Assembly (NCBI GenBank): GCA_945873065.1
Contig: CAMCBN010000006.1
Coordinates: forward strand, 26,743 to 90,742
Source of the DNA: an uncultured Candidatus Saccharibacteria bacterium
Lineage (GTDB): Bacteria > Patescibacteriota > Saccharimonadia > Saccharimonadales > Saccharimonadaceae
Length of the DNA: 64,000 nt
Direction of reading: 5' to 3'
The notes below the pieces were generated by a model. The model worked only from the letters and a program-made list of their open reading frames with translations. It had not been told where the DNA came from and ran no database searches. This document shows positions 8,653-17,760 of the stretch, in pieces (the first letter of the stretch is position 1; every line of letters begins with the position of its first letter). The translations under genes and the position numbers were made by a program.

Positions 8653-11600
8653 TTAATTAGTAATCGCCGTATAAGTTACTGTCGATTTGTAAACGCCACT
8701 CTGTTGCGCTCCTGCTACACTCGCTCCATACCACACGGTTGTCGGCTCAGCAATAGGTTTGGCCATTGAGGTGGTACGAATGACGTCTGGTATACCCATA
8801 GCAGGCACTGCCGCCCATGTATACGCAGTTGCAGAAGTGTTAGACTCGATCGTTGTCGCGGTTCCGAAACCTCCAATACCGCCGACTCTGTACCCCCACG
8901 ACACGCCACTCAACGCGGTAGGAGAATTCATAGAACCAGTCGTAGGTTGTATGGCACTACTACCATTTAGCAATCGTCTATCGGTAGTAGCCGCTGCCAA
9001 CGATAGCTTATATCCACTCGGTGAATTAGTCGCTACTAGTACGTCGGATTTATTGCTCGACATTGTCGATGAACCAGAAGGTGTAATAGCTATATCAACA
9101 TTTGCGGCAGCTTGCACTGTGATATAAACCAATTGAGCCACTACTGTGTTCGAGTAAGTTCCTACTCCAGCTTTATTAACGGCGGCCACCTTGAAACTAT
9201 ATTTTGTACCTGGATTTAGCGTTCCTGATGGAATAGTCATACCAGTCGCCGTCGTCGACGCATGAGGATAAGTGTGCCAAGTAAGACCATTATCATCTGA
9301 ATATTGTACAGTATAATCAACTATTGGCGAACCACCACTATCACTAGGTGTTGTCCAATTTAGTTTAATGCCGTTTTCGAGCGGCACCGCTGTCAAATTT
9401 GTTGGCGCATTTGGCACTGTAATGTATGTGTAGCCATTCGATTTTGTCGCTTGGTATGCTGTGTCACCATCACCCAGATCGACCGACACTGGTACCAAAC
9501 CCACCGCATGTGCAGGATTCGTGACTATCATCTTTGTGCTATCCACGATCTGAATATTAGTCGCTTCCAAGCCACCAAATGTCACCTTCGGAGCGGCTGA
9601 TGCGAGCGAAGAAGGTTTGTCGATAACAACACTCACTGGTGCAGGAGAGTTGGATGTCGTATTATTGCCTAGCTGGCCGCTCGTATTCTGCCCCCACATA
9701 TAAGCAGTACCATCCTCAGCTAGCGCCGCCGAATGCTTACCGCCAGCATCTATTTGCACTACTGCCTTACCCGCCATTGGAGTGCCAGTGGTATTGACGG
9801 CGACAGGAGTAGATGAATTAGCCGTTGTGTTGTTCCCTAGCTGACCAGATGCACCACTTCCCCAAGAGTAAACTGTACCATCTACAGTTAATGCCAAAGA
9901 ATGCTCGGCACCAGCATCTATCTGTACGATGGTTTTGCCAGCCATCGGTGTGCCAGATGTTTTGAGAGCTACCGGAGCGGGAGAATCATTTGTCGTGCCA
10001 TCACCCAGTTGACCGAAGGTATTACTTCCCCAAGAATATATCATATTATCCGAGGTAAGTATCGACGTATGTTTATCGCCAGCTGTCACTTGTATAATCG
10101 TTTTACCAGATATTGGCGTGCCAAATGTCTTGACAGCGACAGGAGCCATAACTTGGCTGGTCGTCACACTATTACCAAGTTGACCGCTGTCATTATCGCC
10201 CCATACATAAGCAATACCATCCGAAGCAAGTGCTACGACATGATTTTTCCCAGCCGCTACTTGTACGATCTTCTTGCCAGCCATTGAGGTCCCAACAGTA
10301 GCCACGGCGACAGGAGTAGATGAATTAGCCGTTGCGTTGTTCCCTAGCTGGCCTTTATTATTGCTTCCCCAACTGTATAGCGTACCATCTGAGGCAAGAG
10401 CGAGAGAAAAAGAACCACCACTAGCTACCTGTACGATGGTTTTGCCAGCCATCGGTGTGCCAGTAGTCTTGACGGCTACTGGGATAGAAGAGTCATTCGT
10501 CGTGCCATCGCCCAGTTGACCATCATTATTGGATCCCCAAGTATAAACAGTACCATCTGAAGCGAGTGCAAGCGAATGTGAGGCTCCATTAGCCACCTGC
10601 ACAATGGTTTTGCCAGCCATCGGTGTGCCGGTAGTCTTGACAGCGACTGGTATAGAAGAATTGGTATTTGTACCATTACCCAGCTGGCCCTTATTTCCAT
10701 CACCGTGACTATGTACCGTGCCATCAGAGGCTACCACCGACGAGAATGTATCACCAACTGAGACTTGATTGACCGCTCTATTCTTTACAGTAAAATTATT
10801 ACCCGTGATCGTTACTGATTCATTTCCAGCGATAGAGCCAATATCTGGCGAGATAGCTGTGATCGTTGGCGTAGCATGCGGGCGTGCAAATATCGTCGTA
10901 CTATAATCACCTGGCTCGTCTTTAGCCAAAGCAGCTACTCGTACTTGATACAGCTCTTCATTTACGAGACCGGTTATCGTCTGCGACATCGCAGCTGCAG
11001 ATGTGTCGATTATGTGCCAATTTGTTTCGCCAACCTTACGATATTCGACGCGATACGCTGTCACCGTGTCATCTCGTGTCGCTACTTCTTTAGCCCAAGA
11101 AACAGTTACTGATCCATCCGAGGCGGCTGCCGCAATATTTACAGGGGCAGATGGTGTGCCAACGAGCTTGACTAGGGTCGGATTAATCTGGTCGGTTGTC
11201 GTACCATCGCCTAATTGACCATTTGAGTTACGCCCCCAAGCATACACATTACCATCAACATCGACTGCCGCGGAATGCGCAGCATCATATCCACCAGCAG
11301 CGATACTGATGAATTTCTTGTCAGCGGGGACATTCACCGCAACAGGGGTGCTAGTATTACTGGCTGTGCCATCACCGAGCTGATAACTATAGTTCTTACC
11401 CCAAGCATATAGCTTCCCGTCTGCGTCTATAGCTATCGAATGTCCAGCACCTGCCACGACAGATGTAATCTTCTTGCCGGTCATAGGTCCAAGGGGACTA
11501 AGACTTACGGGAGTCGTGCTACTTGATGAAGCTGCGCCACCTATCTGACCAAACAAATTAGAGCCCCAAGCGTAGACCCTACCGTCATTTGTGGTAGCTA

Positions 11601-12516
11601 ATGAATGAGCTATCTCTTCGTTATGCGTCCACCCATAACCACCTCCAGCCGATATGCTCGTGAACGTTACACCTGCTGGAGTCTGTACTTTTATTGGATT
11701 AGACCTATCACTCGTCGTACCATCACCCAGCTGACCGTAGTTATTTCTACCCCAGGCAAAGATAGTGCCATCCGAAGCGAGTGCGAGTGAGCTATAGGTC
11801 CCACTATCGATATCAATGATCGTTTTACCTGCCATGACACCACCCGTGTTTACTAATACTGGCGTAGTAGAGCTAACTGTCGAACCATTGCCGAGTTGAC
11901 TGTAATTATTCTGACCCCAAGCATAAATTTCGTTATTGGCCGTCAGAGCTATGGAAAAACCTGCTCCTGTCGATATTCGCGTGACAACCGTACCAGTAGG
12001 CAAAGCCACTTTCACTGGTTTGGTAGCATTTGTCGTAGTGCCATCACCCAGTTGACCGTTGTTATTAGCACCCCAAGCATAGACGGTACCATCTGAGGCA
12101 AGAGCAAGTGAATGCCCAACTGAAAAATTTCCACCCGCCACGACTTGCGTTATTACTTTACCGTCCATCGGTGTGCCAACAGTTTGTACAGCTACAGGTG
12201 TAGTCGCATCAGTAGTCGAGCCAGTACCTAGCTGTCCATTTCCATTCCAGCCCCAAGCATAAACTTGACTTTGACTACTTATACCAAGTGTGTGATAACT
12301 TCCTGCCGAAACCTGGGTAAATCTTTTAGCGATCGCCTGTGTTGGCCGGTCAAGTAGCAACATCACCCAATACGCCAGCAATAGAACTGTTATCATACCG
12401 AGCGCGTAATACCATGATTTCTTACGGCGTGTGATAAATAAACCGTGCGTTTTCTGTAAATGTAGTGCCCCTCTCACATTACCCTCTCGATTGTGGGCCT
12501 CATTTAAACTGCTCAC
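8653..12516 (-). CDS. Giant RCC1-repeat surface protein: TM-RCC1x7-FN3-TIG(N)-RCC1x7-TIG(C)-FN3-WxL-like
   Basis: 14 copies of [AST]WG.N..GQLG[DN].T-type RCC1 repeats, two FN3-like segments, split IPT/TIG motifs, C-terminal WGYRVGG...SGVYKSTVTYTAITN. Confidence 0.93.
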   Translation of the reverse strand: MSSLNEAHNREGNVRGALHLQKTHGLFITRRKKSWYYALGMITVLLLAYWVMLLLDRPTQAIAKRFTQVSAGSYHTLGISSQSQVYAWGWNGNGQLGTGSTTDATTPVAVQTVGTPMDGKVITQVVAGGNFSVGHSLALASDGTVYAWGANNNGQLGDGTTTNATKPVKVALPTGTVVTRISTGAGFSIALTANNEIYAWGQNNYSQLGNGSTVSSTTPVLVNTGGVMAGKTIIDIDSGTYSSLALASDGTIFAWGRNNYGQLGDGTTSDRSNPIKVQTPAGVTFTSISAGGGYGWTHNEEIAHSLATTNDGRVYAWGSNLFGQIGGAASSSSTTPVSLSPLGPMTGKKITSVVAGAGHSIAIDADGKLYAWGKNYSYQLGDGTASNTSTPVAVNVPADKKFISIAAGGYDAAHSAAVDVDGNVYAWGRNSNGQLGDGTTTDQINPTLVKLVGTPSAPVNIAAAASDGSVTVSWAKEVATRDDTVTAYRVEYRKVGETNWHIIDTSAAAMSQTITGLVNEELYQVRVAALAKDEPGDYSTTIFARPHATPTITAISPDIGSIAGNESVTITGNNFTVKNRAVNQVSVGDTFSSVVASDGTVHSHGDGNKGQLGNGTNTNSSIPVAVKTTGTPMAGKTIVQVANGASHSLALASDGTVYTWGSNNDGQLGDGTTNDSSIPVAVKTTGTPMAGKTIVQVASGGSFSLALASDGTLYSWGSNNKGQLGNNATANSSTPVAVATVGTSMAGKKIVQVAAGKNHVVALASDGIAYVWGDNDSGQLGNSVTTSQVMAPVAVKTFGTPISGKTIIQVTAGDKHTSILTSDNMIYSWGSNTFGQLGDGTTNDSPAPVALKTSGTPMAGKTIVQIDAGAEHSLALTVDGTVYSWGSGASGQLGNNTTANSSTPVAVNTTGTPMAGKAVVQIDAGGKHSAALAEDGTAYMWGQNTSGQLGNNTTSNSPAPVSVVIDKPSSLASAAPKVTFGGLEATNIQIVDSTKMIVTNPAHAVGLVPVSVDLGDGDTAYQATKSNGYTYITVPNAPTNLTAVPLENGIKLNWTTPSDSGGSPIVDYTVQYSDDNGLTWHTYPHASTTATGMTIPSGTLNPGTKYSFKVAAVNKAGVGTYSNTVVAQLVYITVQAAANVDIAITPSGSSTMSSNKSDVLVATNSPSGYKLSLAAATTDRRLLNGSSAIQPTTGSMNSPTALSGVSWGYRVGGIGGFGTATTIESNTSATAYTWAAVPAMGIPDVIRTTSMAKPIAEPTTVWYGASVAGAQQSGVYKSTVTYTAITN
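9430..12300 (-). repeat. Coding tandem repeats (RCC1 units), several near-identical at DNA level
   Basis: Recurring gccagccatcggtgtgcc / ccatcacccagttgacc / caagagtaaactgtaccatc-type blocks about every 150-170 nt. Confidence 0.85.
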
Positions 12517-12606
12517 AATTAAACTAATGCTATATACTATATACTCTTAGTCTAAAAAACGCCTATGCTTTTGTCAAGATGGCTACATTTTGAAAGTTAT
12601 CATATA

Positions 12607-12638
12607 AAAGTAACGCCTCACGAATGAAGCGTTACTTT
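12607..12638 (-). terminator. Hairpin terminator of the LPXTG gene
   Basis: AAAGTAACGC...GCGTTACTTTTAT inverted repeat 3' of the minus-strand gene. Confidence 0.65.
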
Positions 12639-12681
12639 GTCGAATCACTAGATCAGTAGCCTGATCTTTTCAGTGTTTGTC

Positions 12682-14199
12682 CTACACCTTGCGACGGCTT
12701 AATACGTATGCGTAGGTAACTGCACCAAGACCGAAGACACCGAAGATTCCGCTCAGAGTATCCATGATACCACCAGTGTGTGGAAGTTCTGCTGGAGTAG
12801 TAGGCTGTTGCTCACACTTGCTCATATCAGTTGTCATAGTTGACTCGTTGTAATCTTTCTTTGCGATAGTCTTAACAGCCTTCTCGCTGATGATACAAAC
12901 TTCGATATTACCACACTTCGACTTGTCTGTAGTCATATGCGACTCATCGTACTGACTGCGATCAATCGTCTTGATCTTGTTGTCTTTCAGATCACAAACT
13001 TCGATGTTTTCGTAAGTTTCAGTAGTTGCGCTATCACAACCATCCGGACCACCAGGGACACTCGGCGTATCGACACAGACAGTATTCTTGTGTGTACCTG
13101 CTGAATACTTAGCGTACTTAGCAGTAATGGTGAAGCTCTTCGTCTCACCGACCTTCAATGTTGGGATAACATATTTCCAGGTGTTGCCAGTGATCGCACC
13201 TGCGCTACCCTTGACAAGTGCCACTTCAGCTGGTGCCTTGTCAGTCACAGCAGCGTTCTTCAATACAGTGTTACCTGTGTTAGATACTGTGATTTCGTAA
13301 GTAAACTCAGTACCAATACTTGCCTTAATATGTTTTTGCTTGTTGACAGTTTTGGTAATACTAATGCTTGGTTTCTGCTCTTCTGTGACTGTAAAGGTGC
13401 CACCACATGCTGCACTTGTCACATTACCAAGACTCGTGATAGCAAAAGCCTGTGCTTTAAATGTACCAGTCGACGAAACACCAAGTACTACAGAGTTTGA
13501 CGAACCATTCGCTGAGGTCGCATTAACCGCAGTACCCTTTTCGTTAAAGATGTAGTAGTGAATTTGTGAAACAGTTGCACCATCTTTCACAGACGCCGAT
13601 GCGCTAAGCTTGACGTGGTTGCGGTTGACTCGTTCAATCGTTAGCTTGTCACAAACCGCAGCTGGCTTTGGACTAGGTACAGTTTCGGCGACCAGGTTAC
13701 CACAGGCAGCCATAATATAGAACGTACCACGTGTCGCAGAATAACCCTGCCAACCAGAGAAGCTTGAGTAGCCCCATAACATCTGTGGTCGCGAGTATGC
13801 AGTGTAACCTGCAACTTTGTGACTGCGCTCACCCTGGGCGTAAGTAAAGTGCGATGCCCAGCCCCATGAATGCATAGTCGACTTGACTTGGTATCGCTGG
13901 CGAGTCGCTGACATACTAGCCAACTCAGCGCGTGTAATACCATTGTAGGTCATTATGTCACGGAAGTTCCTAGTGTTTGCGTCGTAATGAGCCAGGATGT
14001 TCTCCTTGCTACTGACACCGTGGACAATCATGTCGTCCTTTGCTGGGTCATACGATGTCGCTGCTTCAGCCTGTGCTGGTACGAACACCGAGAATGCTTG
14101 GATAGCCAAAGCGAACACAAGAAATGCAATTCCCGTGCGACGTGCAACTCGCTGGCGCGACACTCCCCTCTTTAGCGTTGATAATTTGATATGTCCCAT
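12682..14199 (-). CDS. LPXTG-anchored surface protein with DUF11-like domain; start at MGHIKLS after AAAGGAG
   Basis: Signal peptide, DUF11-like TKTVNKQKHIKASIGTEFTYEITVSNTGNTVLKNAAVTD, C-terminal LPHTGGIMDTLSGIFGVFGLGAVTYAYVLSRRKV. Confidence 0.9.
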   Translation of the reverse strand: MGHIKLSTLKRGVSRQRVARRTGIAFLVFALAIQAFSVFVPAQAEAATSYDPAKDDMIVHGVSSKENILAHYDANTRNFRDIMTYNGITRAELASMSATRQRYQVKSTMHSWGWASHFTYAQGERSHKVAGYTAYSRPQMLWGYSSFSGWQGYSATRGTFYIMAACGNLVAETVPSPKPAAVCDKLTIERVNRNHVKLSASASVKDGATVSQIHYYIFNEKGTAVNATSANGSSNSVVLGVSSTGTFKAQAFAITSLGNVTSAACGGTFTVTEEQKPSISITKTVNKQKHIKASIGTEFTYEITVSNTGNTVLKNAAVTDKAPAEVALVKGSAGAITGNTWKYVIPTLKVGETKSFTITAKYAKYSAGTHKNTVCVDTPSVPGGPDGCDSATTETYENIEVCDLKDNKIKTIDRSQYDESHMTTDKSKCGNIEVCIISEKAVKTIAKKDYNESTMTTDMSKCEQQPTTPAELPHTGGIMDTLSGIFGVFGLGAVTYAYVLSRRKV

Positions 14200-14481
14200 A
14201 TATACTCCTTTGTGCTGTTTCACTGGCACCTTACTACTTATACTATATTCTATATCACACTTTCGACAATAATGCTATACCTTTGTGAAACTATATAAAA
14301 CATAAGCACAATAAAAATTGTAGCTACCCCTGTTAAATATAAAATAATATTCTCGACAAAATATTACTTAAATACCAATTTTCTGCGCTCACGTGCTTAT
14401 CTCATGTTTTATATTTAGCATTTATACTCGACAGACCAGACCTTCACTTTGTATAAGTGATCTGTTATAATCTAGAATAAT

Positions 14482-14557
14482 GCCGCGATAGCTCAGTTGG
14501 TAGAGCGCATCCATGGTAAGGATGAGGTCTCGGGTTCAAGCCCCGATCGTGGCTCCA
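14482..14557 (+). tRNA. tRNA-Thr(GGT)
   Basis: GCCGCGA/TCGTGGC acceptor, anticodon loop ATGGTAA, encoded CCA; TATAAT 10 nt upstream. Confidence 0.97.
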
Positions 14558-14578
14558 TATAGTGCAATCATACACGTC

Positions 14579-14608
14579 AAAATACCACTCTACAGAGCGG
14601 TATTTTTT
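14579..14608 (+). terminator. Rho-independent terminator after tRNA-Thr(GGT)
   Basis: AAAATACCaCTC tacaga-GcGGTATTTTTT hairpin plus T-run. Confidence 0.7.
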
Positions 14609-14634
14609 ATTTTTACCCCTAATAGCCTTTACGA

Positions 14635-15264
14635 TCAACCAGCCTTACTCTTATTGTCTTCAGTAGCTGCAGTAATGATAGCCCGCAACTCATCGAGACT
14701 TATCTCTCTCTGGGGTATATATGGAGCATCACTGATCCAGTCGGGCATATCAGTCACAAGTGTCGGTCGACGATCCAAGACATCACACGGTACAAGGATG
14801 TATTCTATCTTCTGGGGGTCAGCACGCGACTTTAGCCGAACATGTAACCCCTCTGGTTTCCCCAAAAACGAAACGTAGCCCCATGGAGAACGCTCGTCCA
14901 TCAACCACGTATACCAAAATAACTCCCCACTTGCCCGTCTCAGTATCTCCTCTTGCCACTCTGGTGGCACAAGTGCAATACTAAGCGGCAGGTCCTGTAA
15001 AATACGTCCTATCGTATCGGCAAACTCCTCCCATGTCGAGATAACTGGCAGAAAAGATAGCTCTGGAACCTCTGGAGTGCCCGGAGAAATAAACGACCAT
15101 AGGTGCGAAAGCTCGCCCATTCCATCTTCTGGATTCCACCATTTAAGTTGTAGATATTCATCATTAAGTATCTGGTCACAATCACTGACTTTCAAGATAG
15201 TCGCATAGCGCACTTCATCACTACCCCCAGCAACTTTATACCTATGGCCTCTAGCCATGTGCAC
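14635..15264 (-). CDS. Hypothetical protein; reading frame stays open upstream to an in-frame TAG at 15373-15375
   Basis: Coding-like frame; upstream in-frame peptide LHDQLREIANILGSPPHEIQGPDLTFRWILDKHFVDV precedes the ORF-track start. Confidence 0.6.
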   Translation of the reverse strand: MHMARGHRYKVAGGSDEVRYATILKVSDCDQILNDEYLQLKWWNPEDGMGELSHLWSFISPGTPEVPELSFLPVISTWEEFADTIGRILQDLPLSIALVPPEWQEEILRRASGELFWYTWLMDERSPWGYVSFLGKPEGLHVRLKSRADPQKIEYILVPCDVLDRRPTLVTDMPDWISDAPYIPQREISLDELRAIITAATEDNKSKAG

Positions 15265-15429
15265 ATCGACAAAATGTTTATCGAGAATCCACCGAAAGGT
15301 CAGGTCAGGACCTTGAATTTCATGTGGTGGAGATCCTAGTATATTTGCAATCTCTCTTAGCTGATCATGTAACTATGTTTTATGCGATACTGAGCTTGAC
15401 AATATCGCCTTTACACGATCAATTAGTTT

Positions 15430-15453
15430 AACCCGAGTATCAAAACTCGGGTT
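15430..15453 (-). terminator. Hairpin 3' of tRNA-Tyr
   Basis: ACCCGAGT...ACTCGGGT inverted repeat downstream of the minus-strand tRNA. Confidence 0.55.
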
Positions 15454-15473
15454 TATAAACTTCCTTCCTAAAA

Positions 15474-15558
15474 TGGTACCGGAGGTAGGACTCGAACCTA
15501 CGAAGCTAAAAAGCGGGAGATTTACAGTCTCCTGTCATTGCCACTAGACGACTCCGGC
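15474..15558 (-). tRNA. tRNA-Tyr(GTA)
   Basis: GCCGGAG/CTCCGGT acceptor, anticodon loop CTGTAAA, long variable arm, encoded CCA. Confidence 0.96.
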
Positions 15559-15692
15559 ATGTAAAACTACGAACTGAATTTAGAATAGCAAAAAAAATGA
15601 AAGCTGTCAAAAACTATTTTTCAACATCAAACGATATACCTTATTCTACGCTGGTATTCTTGTTTGTTCTATGCTATAATCCATGTAGTTGC

Positions 15693-15769
15693 GCCGCTTT
15701 AGCTCAGCTGGTCAGAGCAACTGTTTTGTAAACAGTAGGTCTACGGTTCGAATCCGTAAAGCGGCTCCA
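15693..15769 (+). tRNA. tRNA-Thr(TGT)
   Basis: GCCGCTT/AAGCGGC acceptor, anticodon loop TTTGTAA, encoded CCA; TATAAT upstream. Confidence 0.96.
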
Positions 15770-15788
15770 TCAAGATACATCTCTCTTA

Positions 15789-15814
15789 CCCCTACCTTTG
15801 TCGGTAGGGGTTTG
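15789..15814 (+). terminator. Terminator after tRNA-Thr(TGT)
   Basis: CCCCTACC tttgtc GGTAGGGG TTT. Confidence 0.75.
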
Positions 15815-15847
15815 GTTGCAGTTGCATATTATGCCACTTATAGCTTC

Positions 15848-16921
15848 TTACATGACACGACGCTGCTGGCCCATAGGGCGCTGCTGTGGCCGAACTGGTG
15901 CAACAGTACGGAGTACTGGCTGGCTCCTATCCTGAGGGTATACATAAGTCGAACCGCGATAGTCCCCAGTGTGCTGCTGGCGAGAAAGTTCAGGCTGAGC
16001 TTGATATGTAGGCTGGGGTCTATGCCGAGCTAATTCGTGAGTATGCATCATCTCTGCCATATGCGGTGACTGTTTATCCATCCTAGGCGTATCATGAGCA
16101 GCCTGGCGAAACTGCTGTGCTGGACGATAAGTTTCTGCCGATTGTTCATGGTGTTGATGCGATTCAATACGAGACGAAGGTGTGGCTGATGGCCGCCGAT
16201 GCTGCGCTGTAGTAGATTGCGGTAACGCACGGCCGCGAGATGATTCCTGGCTACCACTCTGGCCACGCTGCAACCTAGCGACAGAAGAAGTCTGCGGTGC
16301 TACTGTACGTGTAGATTGCTTCGTCTGATGCGATATTTTTGCTCGCGCATGATCTGCTTTTTTTGCGTCACCAGCCTTGTCGTAGGCATCAGCCAACACC
16401 TGATACATTTGATCACTCGGTTCTAGCTTGGCAGCTTTTTCGTATGACTCGAGCATCTTTTTGGTATTACCCAACTTTTCTTGCACTTTAGCATATGCGA
16501 TATGACGAGCAGCTAGTTTATCTTCCATACCTAATGCCTGTTCAAAAGCTAACGCCGCCTTATCGTAACGTTTCGTCTCAAAATAAATTAATCCAACATT
16601 ATGCAAACTAGACGCACTCGGCTCCAAGCTCTGTGCTATCTCAAAGCATTCAATCGCATCGTCAAAGGCTTTTTGCTTAGCATACAAAATACCCAGACGA
16701 TTGTACGCTGTAGCGTTACGCTCGTCGATACGCAATATCGTTAATAATGCCTTTTCGGCACGCAAGTACTTGTGTGTGTGGAGCGATTCCTGCGCCACCT
16801 CCCACAAGCGGTCGAGCTTACCAGACAAACGCATTGGCAACTGCGATGCGCTACCCGTGGCAGGCTGCGTTCTCCATAACGCAAAAAAACCAGCCACAGC
16901 TACAAGTAGTAATCCGTACAT
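15848..16921 (-). CDS. TPR-repeat membrane-anchored protein with Q/P-rich tail
   Basis: Consecutive TPR motifs (AYNRLGILYAKQKAFDDAIECFEIAQSLEP...); start MYGLLLV placed by -10 box TATACT 6 nt upstream. Confidence 0.85.
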   Translation of the reverse strand: MYGLLLVAVAGFFALWRTQPATGSASQLPMRLSGKLDRLWEVAQESLHTHKYLRAEKALLTILRIDERNATAYNRLGILYAKQKAFDDAIECFEIAQSLEPSASSLHNVGLIYFETKRYDKAALAFEQALGMEDKLAARHIAYAKVQEKLGNTKKMLESYEKAAKLEPSDQMYQVLADAYDKAGDAKKADHARAKISHQTKQSTRTVAPQTSSVARLQRGQSGSQESSRGRALPQSTTAQHRRPSATPSSRIESHQHHEQSAETYRPAQQFRQAAHDTPRMDKQSPHMAEMMHTHELARHRPQPTYQAQPELSRQQHTGDYRGSTYVYPQDRSQPVLRTVAPVRPQQRPMGQQRRVM

Positions 16922-16923
16922 GA

Positions 16924-17760
16924 TTATAGTATAACACACGCCAACAATTGCAGACGCAGATTACCTCCAGCTGCTATCGACTCATAAGCTCTAGCCACTA
17001 CTTGCATTGTATTCAACAATCTGTCTGATGGATTACGCTGTATCATGTGCCAGTCTATTTTGCACAAGCATTCGAGAAATGTCAGCGCCAATCTACGATC
17101 TTTCAAATAGTGCTGGACGATGGTAATTTTTTGGTAGTAATCACCAGTGAGAAACTGCCGAGCGTGAGTCATAGTCTGAGCAGTCGCCTGAAACGACGCG
17201 CTATCGTTAACTAGCCGCGCTATCGTCGCTGGCTGCTGCGACGCGAGAAAATGCAGCTGCTGCCGTTGCTTTTCGTCAACAATACCAAGTTGCAACAATT
17301 GTGATTGTGTCTGCGCGGGTAACGGCGGCAACAGTCGGACTATTTGCACACGTGAACGAATTGTCGCCAATATCTTGTGTGGTCGATGACTTGTCAAGAT
17401 AATATGCAACGCCCGTGGAGGCTCCTCAAGGAGTTTTAAAAATGCATTCTGCGCTGTAATAGTCAGCTGATCGGCATCATCAATAATAACAAATCTCCTA
17501 GATGCTACCTTGCCACGCGCCAGTTGCATCAACGATCGAATTTGATCGATTCGTATCACTCCCTGAATATAGTCGGTGTTTCCTTTTGTATCGGTCGGTC
17601 GAATAATCTGAGGTTTATCTTGTCCTGCGACGATCAGTTGAGCGGCTGTCAATAACCCGACTCCAGTCTGGCCAGTCAACAACAATGACTGCGGTGAATG
17701 AGCAGCAAGAGTATCAAGGCGCTGTAATGTTACCGGATTATATATCAGCGATGACATCAT
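16924..17760 (-). CDS. holB: DNA polymerase III delta-prime-like subunit
   Basis: GQTGVG Walker A, IIDDADQLTITAQNAFLKLLEEPP, SHRPHKILATIRSR motifs. Confidence 0.88.
   Translation of the reverse strand: MMSSLIYNPVTLQRLDTLAAHSPQSLLLTGQTGVGLLTAAQLIVAGQDKPQIIRPTDTKGNTDYIQGVIRIDQIRSLMQLARGKVASRRFVIIDDADQLTITAQNAFLKLLEEPPRALHIILTSHRPHKILATIRSRVQIVRLLPPLPAQTQSQLLQLGIVDEKQRQQLHFLASQQPATIARLVNDSASFQATAQTMTHARQFLTGDYYQKITIVQHYLKDRRLALTFLECLCKIDWHMIQRNPSDRLLNTMQVVARAYESIAAGGNLRLQLLACVIL

Noticed and set aside
9430-12300. Possible CRISPR-like direct repeats
   Set aside because: The repeats are coding RCC1 units in one open frame, about 150-170 nt apart, with no spacer structure and no cas genes.
14513-14878. 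121-aa plus-strand ORF starting inside tRNA-Thr
   Set aside because: Overlaps the tRNA and terminator and is antisense to the minus-strand coding frame; no SD.
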